A stretch of 64,000 nt of DNA. It comes from Mesorhizobium loti (lineage in GTDB: Bacteria > Pseudomonadota > Alphaproteobacteria > Rhizobiales > Rhizobiaceae). The translations under genes were made by a program, and so were the position numbers. The stretch's first letter is position 1. The number at the start of each line of letters is the position of its first letter. The DNA lies in the NCBI GenBank assembly GCA_002356515.1, contig AP017605.1:6929020-6993019 (forward strand), read 5' to 3'. Below the pieces are notes generated by a model. The model had not been told where the DNA came from. It saw only the letters and a program-made list of their open reading frames with translations, and made no database searches. Shown piece after piece: positions 59,492-64,000 of this stretch.

Positions 59492-61020
59492 GCCGCACTA
59501 CTCTCCCGATTGCTCTGACGGATTTCGTCCACAGGCTTGCCCGAGGTGATCAGCGTCAGAAGCCTTGCCACGTCCATATCGTCGCCGGCGATTTCGCCGG
59601 CCAGCCTGCCCTGATGGAAAGCCAGGATGCGATCGCAGAGCCCTGTCAGTTCGGACAGTTCGTTGGAATGCAGGAGCACGATGCAGCCACTGGCCGCCAT
59701 CTGGCGGATCAGCGCGTAGATCTCCTGCTTGCTGCCGATGTCGATGCCGCGGGCAGGCTCGTCGAGCAGCACCACCTGCGGGCCGATCTCCAGCCATTTG
59801 GCGATGATCACCTTCTGCTGGCCACCGGCCGAAAGCGAGCCCGCCGGCATCTCCGGCGCGCTCCGGATGCGCAGCGCCTCGATCTGCCGTGCGGCGCGGC
59901 CGAGCGCCGCGTCGGGCGAATACCAGCGCGATCCCCAACTGCGTGCACCGACGACGACGTTCGCCATGTTGAAGGCGATCGACTTGTCGGGCATCAGCCC
60001 ATTGCCGCGCTCGCCCGAAATCATGCAGATGCTGCGGCGCGCCGCTTCCGTCTGCGTCCTCGGTAAGCCGTCGCCGTCGGGAAAACGCACCTTGCCCTGG
60101 CGCGGCTTGCGCAGCCCGAACAACAGGGCAAGCGACTCCCGTGCTCCGGAACCGGCAAGCCCGAGTATCTCGCCGGCGTTGGCCGTTAGGCTGACCCCGG
60201 AAAGAATGCCGCCGCTGAGCCCTTCGATCGTTATCTGCGGCCGCAGCGTGCCGGCCAGCGTCGGCAGGGTCCTGAGCGGCAGCGGGAACAGTGACTGGCG
60301 CAACTGGCCGATCATCGCTTCCTCGGACGCCGTCAGCTCCTGCCGCGCCTTTGACAGCACGTCGCGGCCGTTGCGGATCACCGTCAGTTGGTCGGCGATG
60401 GCAAGTGCGTCCCCCAGCCGGTTCGACGCGTAGAGCATGCTCATGCCCCTGGCTTTCAGCCCCCGCAGCACGACGAACAGCCGCTCGCTCTGACACTGGT
60501 CGAGCGCTGAGTTCGGGTCGTCGAGGAGGAGAAGCCTCGGGTTTTCCAGCAGCGCGCGGGCGATCGCGACCAGCTGCTGTTCACCGGGTCCGAGATCGCC
60601 GAGCGGCGCATGGACGTCGACGTCGAGACCAAGCTGGCGAAGCAGTTCGCGGCTGCGTGCCTCCATTTCGCGCCGCGAGATCAGCCCGTTGTGGAGCGGC
60701 TCGCGGTTGACGAACAGATTGGCCAGGACCGGGCGCTCCGGAAACAGCCCCGGCTGTTGCAGGACCACGCCAATGCCGAGCTTGCGCGCCGCGTTGGGGC
60801 TGTCGATCGTCGCGGTCTTGCCGTCGAATTCGATTGTGCCACGGTCGGGCCGGACAATACCCGCCAGCACCTTTGTCAGTGTCGACTTGCCGGCGCCGCT
60901 TTCACCGACCAGCGCGTGGATCGAGCCGCGCTCGATCACAAGATTCATGTCATCGAGCACGACCGTGCCGCCAAAGCGCCTGGCGATGGTGCGCACGAAC
61001 AGAATCGGCGAATCGGACAT
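59488..61020 (-). CDS. Sugar ABC transporter ATPase, double-domain (RbsA/XylG-like)
   Basis: A 510-residue protein with two ATPase domains. Domain 1: Walker A GESGAGKSTL (about 38-47), signature LGPGEQQLVAIARAL and Walker B LLLLDDPNSALD, where Asp replaces the usual catalytic Glu. Domain 2: degenerate Walker A LAGSGARESLALLFG, but canonical signature LSAGGQQKVIIAKWL and Walker B VVLLDEPARGID. The degenerate second Walker A is usual in RbsA-type proteins; the Asp in domain 1 is less so. It pairs with the permease at 58457-59491. Confidence 0.9.
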   Translation of the reverse strand: MSDSPILFVRTIARRFGGTVVLDDMNLVIERGSIHALVGESGAGKSTLTKVLAGIVRPDRGTIEFDGKTATIDSPNAARKLGIGVVLQQPGLFPERPVLANLFVNREPLHNGLISRREMEARSRELLRQLGLDVDVHAPLGDLGPGEQQLVAIARALLENPRLLLLDDPNSALDQCQSERLFVVLRGLKARGMSMLYASNRLGDALAIADQLTVIRNGRDVLSKARQELTASEEAMIGQLRQSLFPLPLRTLPTLAGTLRPQITIEGLSGGILSGVSLTANAGEILGLAGSGARESLALLFGLRKPRQGKVRFPDGDGLPRTQTEAARRSICMISGERGNGLMPDKSIAFNMANVVVGARSWGSRWYSPDAALGRAARQIEALRIRSAPEMPAGSLSAGGQQKVIIAKWLEIGPQVVLLDEPARGIDIGSKQEIYALIRQMAASGCIVLLHSNELSELTGLCDRILAFHQGRLAGEIAGDDMDVARLLTLITSGKPVDEIRQSNRESSAA

Positions 61021-61122
61021 CGGAACGGCCCCCCGACCGCACCGCGATCTTGAAGCGCTTTGCGTCCGCCGTCATCCGGGTTCGCATAAAATTGTGTTGA
61101 TTGCGGCCGTTTTGGACAGATT

Positions 61123-62280
61123 CTAGACAAAATCGGCCTTCGCCAGGTCGCGCATGAGATGGCTGGCGCCGTAGGTCCAGTGCGGGCAATCGGGCGACAG
61201 CCGCACCCGGTTGACCAGCGCACCGAATTTTTCGGACGAGATGGTGACGATGTCGCCGACCTTGTGGGTAAACCCCTTGCCCTTTTCGCCGCGGTCCTTC
61301 GATGGCACGAACATGGTGCCGAGATAGAGCGCCAGCCCGTCGGGATATTGGTGGTGCGGGCCCATGGCGGCGGCAACCAGCTCTTCCGGCGAACGGCTGA
61401 TCTCGGCCATCGAGCTTGCGCCCTCCAGCGAGAAGCCATCCTCGCCCTCGACCTTGAGGCGCACCACGGCGCGCTTCACGTCGTCGATCGAGAACGTGTC
61501 GTCGAACAGGCGGATGAAGGGGCCAAGCGAGGCCGAGGCATTGTTGTCCTTGGCCTTGCCGAGCAGCAGCGCGGAGCGCCCTTCGACGTCGCGCAGATTG
61601 ACGTCGTTGCCGATGGTAGCGCCGACGATCCTGCCGCTTGAGGCGGCGATCATGGCGATCTCCGGCTCCGGATTGTTCCAGGTCGAGACGGGGTGCAGGC
61701 CGACATCGGCGCCGAAGCCGACCGAGGCCATCGGCTGGCACTTGGTGAAGATCTCGGCATCGGGGCCGATGCCGACTTCCAGATATTGCGACCAGGCGCC
61801 GCGCGCGATCAGCTTGGCCTTGATCTCCATCGCTTCCGGCGAACCGGGCTTCAGCTTCGACAAATCATGGCCGATCAGCCCGGCAATGTCGGCGCGGATG
61901 GCGTCGGCCTTCTCCGCCGAGCCACGCGCCTGTTCCTCGATCACCCGCTCGAGCAGGCTGACGACGAAGGTCACGCCGGACGCCTTGACCGCCTGCAGGT
62001 CGACCGGGGAAAGCAGATAGGGTTTTGCCGGATCGCGCGCTGCCTCGAAACTGTTGGCCGCTATGTCATCGAGCGAGCCGATCGGCTTGCCCTTGGCCGA
62101 ACGCACATGCCCTGCCGGATCGGTCATCTCGCAGATATCCCGTACGGTCGGCGCCGCGCTCGAGGTGATGTCGAAGACGGTGCCGTCTCGCACCGTGACG
62201 ATCAGGGGATGGGGCACATCCGGTGATCGAGCGCGGCCGAGAAAGACGCCATCGTCAGGCAGAAACGTCATGTTTGTCAT
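61123..62280 (-). CDS. FAH-family protein, XylX-like 2-keto-3-deoxy-sugar-acid dehydratase candidate
   Basis: A 385-residue fumarylacetoacetate-hydrolase-superfamily protein of the long (COG3970-type) group, with VGFGADVGLHPVSTWNNPEP (about residues 198-217) and the metal/substrate region TIGNDVNLRDVEGRSALLLG (about 232-251). Caulobacter XylX, a 2-keto-3-deoxy-xylonate dehydratase of similar length, belongs to this group. Next to an aldose epimerase and an SDR, this suggests the dehydratase step of a non-phosphorylative pentose pathway. Specific substrate is inferred, not shown. Confidence 0.82.
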   Translation of the reverse strand: MTNMTFLPDDGVFLGRARSPDVPHPLIVTVRDGTVFDITSSAAPTVRDICEMTDPAGHVRSAKGKPIGSLDDIAANSFEAARDPAKPYLLSPVDLQAVKASGVTFVVSLLERVIEEQARGSAEKADAIRADIAGLIGHDLSKLKPGSPEAMEIKAKLIARGAWSQYLEVGIGPDAEIFTKCQPMASVGFGADVGLHPVSTWNNPEPEIAMIAASSGRIVGATIGNDVNLRDVEGRSALLLGKAKDNNASASLGPFIRLFDDTFSIDDVKRAVVRLKVEGEDGFSLEGASSMAEISRSPEELVAAAMGPHHQYPDGLALYLGTMFVPSKDRGEKGKGFTHKVGDIVTISSEKFGALVNRVRLSPDCPHWTYGASHLMRDLAKADFV

Positions 62281-62428
62281 TGCACTCTCGTCATTGCGCA
62301 GGATAGTTCGATGTTATGACGTGCGCATGGCCCCTTCAAGCCGACACGCCCTGAAGCAGCATGTGCCAAGCGACAGGCGATCAACGGAAAAGGCCCTTGC
62401 CACCATGTCGCTGTACTGCTTCGCGGCG

Positions 62429-63298
62429 CTACAGTTCATCCCAACGTAACCGCAAATGCGCGCTTGTCGATCCGGCTTTTTCCAGCGTGGTCAGACCGCT
62501 GCCGGGATGGGCGTCCACCACATGTGAAACGGGTTCGAAGCAGAAGAAATCAGCGTCTCGTGCCGGCGAATAGAGGACGAAGACATTCAGCGAGGGTGAT
62601 GCCTCGACCGTGACGGCGATAGCGTCATCCGGCTGGATGATCGTGGCGTGCCCGTTCCAGCCTTCGAAGGCATTGTTGACCCAGGCGTCGGGAAGCGGCG
62701 CGGCTTGCGAAAAATCCCAGTCCGGCCGGGAGGCCAGCGGCACCATCCCCGTCGGCAGGTGTCGTTCGTCCTCCAACCAGACACTGTGCGCCGATGCTTG
62801 CAGCAAAGTGCGCGGGCGGCGCGGAAACCAGGGGTGGAAACCGAGCCCGTAGGGCAGGCGGATAGTGGCTCGGTTCTCGACAGTCAGCGCTGCGGACAGC
62901 GCGCCATCCTCCAATGCATAGCGGACGCTCGCACGGTAGCGGTAAGGCCCGATCGCCCCATCCTCCAGAGCCAGCTCCATTTCAGTGCCGGTTCGCCTCG
63001 TCAACCGCCACGGCTTTTGAAATGCGTCGCCGTGGAGTGGGAACGGCTCGCCTTCGACATTGGGCTCTATCGCATGGAAGCGCCCGTCAAACTCGAAGCC
63101 TCCACCGGAAATGCGGTTTGACCAGGGGATCAGCAGTTGCGACCCGAACTTCAGCGGGCCCCTCGACGGCTCAAGCACAGGCGTCGGTGCTCGGCCGGGG
63201 CGGAGCGCGTCGTAGCGCAGGATGGCAGCGCCCTCGCGGGGGCGCACCACAAGGCTTGCCCGCCCATCGGCAAGTTCGATCTCGTCGCCATTGATCAT
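62429..63298 (-). CDS. Aldose 1-epimerase family protein
   Basis: A protein of about 289 residues with the galactose mutarotase fold: LLIPWSNRISGGGFEFDGRF (about 57-76), EGEPFPLHGDAFQKPWRLTR with the conserved His, and a second His segment LPYGLGFHPWFPRRPRTLL. It would interconvert sugar anomers and feed the dehydrogenase encoded upstream. ATG 63298 (MINGDEIELADG) is chosen; an in-frame ATG at 63328 overlaps the SDR gene and is an alternative. There is no clear ribosome binding site for either. Confidence 0.88.
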   Translation of the reverse strand: MINGDEIELADGRASLVVRPREGAAILRYDALRPGRAPTPVLEPSRGPLKFGSQLLIPWSNRISGGGFEFDGRFHAIEPNVEGEPFPLHGDAFQKPWRLTRRTGTEMELALEDGAIGPYRYRASVRYALEDGALSAALTVENRATIRLPYGLGFHPWFPRRPRTLLQASAHSVWLEDERHLPTGMVPLASRPDWDFSQAAPLPDAWVNNAFEGWNGHATIIQPDDAIAVTVEASPSLNVFVLYSPARDADFFCFEPVSHVVDAHPGSGLTTLEKAGSTSAHLRLRWDEL

Positions 63299-63314
63299 CG
63301 AAAGGGAGCCATGG

Positions 63315-64000
63315 CTACCATCCGCCATCGATGTTGATGTTTTGACCGCTGATCATGTCCGAGGCCGGGGAGGCGAGGAACAGCACCAAATCGGCAATAT
63401 GCTGCGGCTCGATGCGCCGCTTCAGGCTTTGGTTGGTGAGGATCCAGTCATTGTATTCCTCGAGCCGTTCTCCGAAGACGCGCTTCTCTGCCTCGGAAAC
63501 GACGGCGCCGGGCGACACCGCGTTCACGGTGATGCCGTGTGGTCCCAATTCCCGCGCCAGCGACTTGGTGAGTCCCAGCATGGCGCCTTTCGAGGCCACA
63601 TAGGGCACGTAACCGTCCCAGCGGCCATTCAGCGTCACCGAGCAGAAATTGACGATCCTGCCCCAGCCCTTCTTCTTCATGCCAGGGGCGCAGGCGCGCG
63701 CCAGCGCGAAGGCGGCCGATGAATTCACACGGATCTGGTCCTCGTACTCACCAAGCGAGAATTCCTCGAACGGACGGTTGATGATGAGTGCGGCATTGTT
63801 GATCAGAATGTCGATCGTGCCTTCTTCGTCGGCGAGCGCCTTGACCGCTGCCTCGGCTTTGGCCAGCTGGTTCAAGTCGCAACCGACATAGACGATCGTG
63901 CCCTTGTTTGCCGCCGCCAATTCCGCTGCGATTCCGGGTCCTTCGGCATTCTCCGGTCGGTCAAGCAAAAGCACGCGCGCGCCAGCGCCGGCAAGCGCGG
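63315..64000 (-). CDS. Short-chain dehydrogenase/reductase (runs off right edge)
   Basis: The C-terminal part of an SDR, about 228 residues, open to the right edge. The N-terminal TGxxxGxG motif is missing because it lies outside. Present are NNAAL (cofactor/active-site strand), the catalytic Ser in NFCSVTLNG, YVASK as YxxxK, and C-terminal SGQNINIDGGW. It is the first visible gene of the sugar operon and may be the sugar 1-dehydrogenase (XylB-type) step. Substrate unproven. Confidence 0.88.
   Translation of the reverse strand, partial: ALAGAGARVLLLDRPENAEGPGIAAELAAANKGTIVYVGCDLNQLAKAEAAVKALADEEGTIDILINNAALIINRPFEEFSLGEYEDQIRVNSSAAFALARACAPGMKKKGWGRIVNFCSVTLNGRWDGYVPYVASKGAMLGLTKSLARELGPHGITVNAVSPGAVVSEAEKRVFGERLEEYNDWILTNQSLKRRIEPQHIADLVLFLASPASDMISGQNINIDGGW

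Overview
The window looks like the chromosome of a Mesorhizobium-like member of the Rhizobiales. It is GC-rich and has strongly biased codons, so long meaningless ORFs lie opposite most real genes. It carries rhizobial mosaic palindromic repeats (RIME-like), an apparent alpha-r14-type small RNA, and gene sets common in soil alphaproteobacteria. Identification is by reading motifs only; no database search was run.

Left half (about 1-30 kb): one locus encodes what appears to be a complete route from trimethylamine to glutamate, formaldehyde and ammonium equivalents. Steps in order: Tmm (24507-25865) oxidises trimethylamine to TMAO; TmoXVW (25885-29986) imports TMAO; Tdm (2272-4641) demethylates TMAO to dimethylamine; DmmDABC (19437-23220) demethylates dimethylamine to methylamine; GmaS, MgsABC and MgdABCD (6053-15722) run the N-methylglutamate pathway. 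Several folate-binding GcvT-type domains (Tdm, DmmD, MgdC) would capture the formaldehyde. An XRE-cupin regulator lies between dmmC and tmm. An APC permease with three small membrane proteins (16869-19150) and a second APC permease at the left edge complete the locus. Two insertion sequences flank tdm: an IS5-family element and an IS110-family element, each inside a copy of the same RIME-like repeat. In the IS110 upstream non-coding end I can read guide segments matching both its target and its own ends, as expected for a bridge RNA.

Middle (30-48 kb): an SDR, a DUF427 protein, a Tat-type peptide/opine-family binding protein and a LysR regulator are followed by a long minus-strand array. In transcription order it encodes a 2OG-Fe(II)-type oxygenase, a GntR regulator, two enolase-superfamily enzymes, a second Tat binding protein, a BisC/DMSO-reductase-type molybdoenzyme, two ABC permeases and a fused ABC ATPase. 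The substrate is not recognised. It looks like an uptake-plus-catabolism unit for an N- or S-oxide, peptide-like or sugar-acid-like compound.

Right part (48-64 kb): an RND efflux pair with a divergent TetR regulator, a probable alpha-r14 sRNA, then a minus-strand sugar operon: SDR (cut by the right edge), aldose epimerase, XylX-type FAH protein, two ABC permeases, two ABC ATPases, one binding protein and a LacI regulator. The content suggests non-phosphorylative (Weimberg-like) oxidation of a pentose.

No tRNA, rRNA, CRISPR array, phage or conjugation genes were seen.
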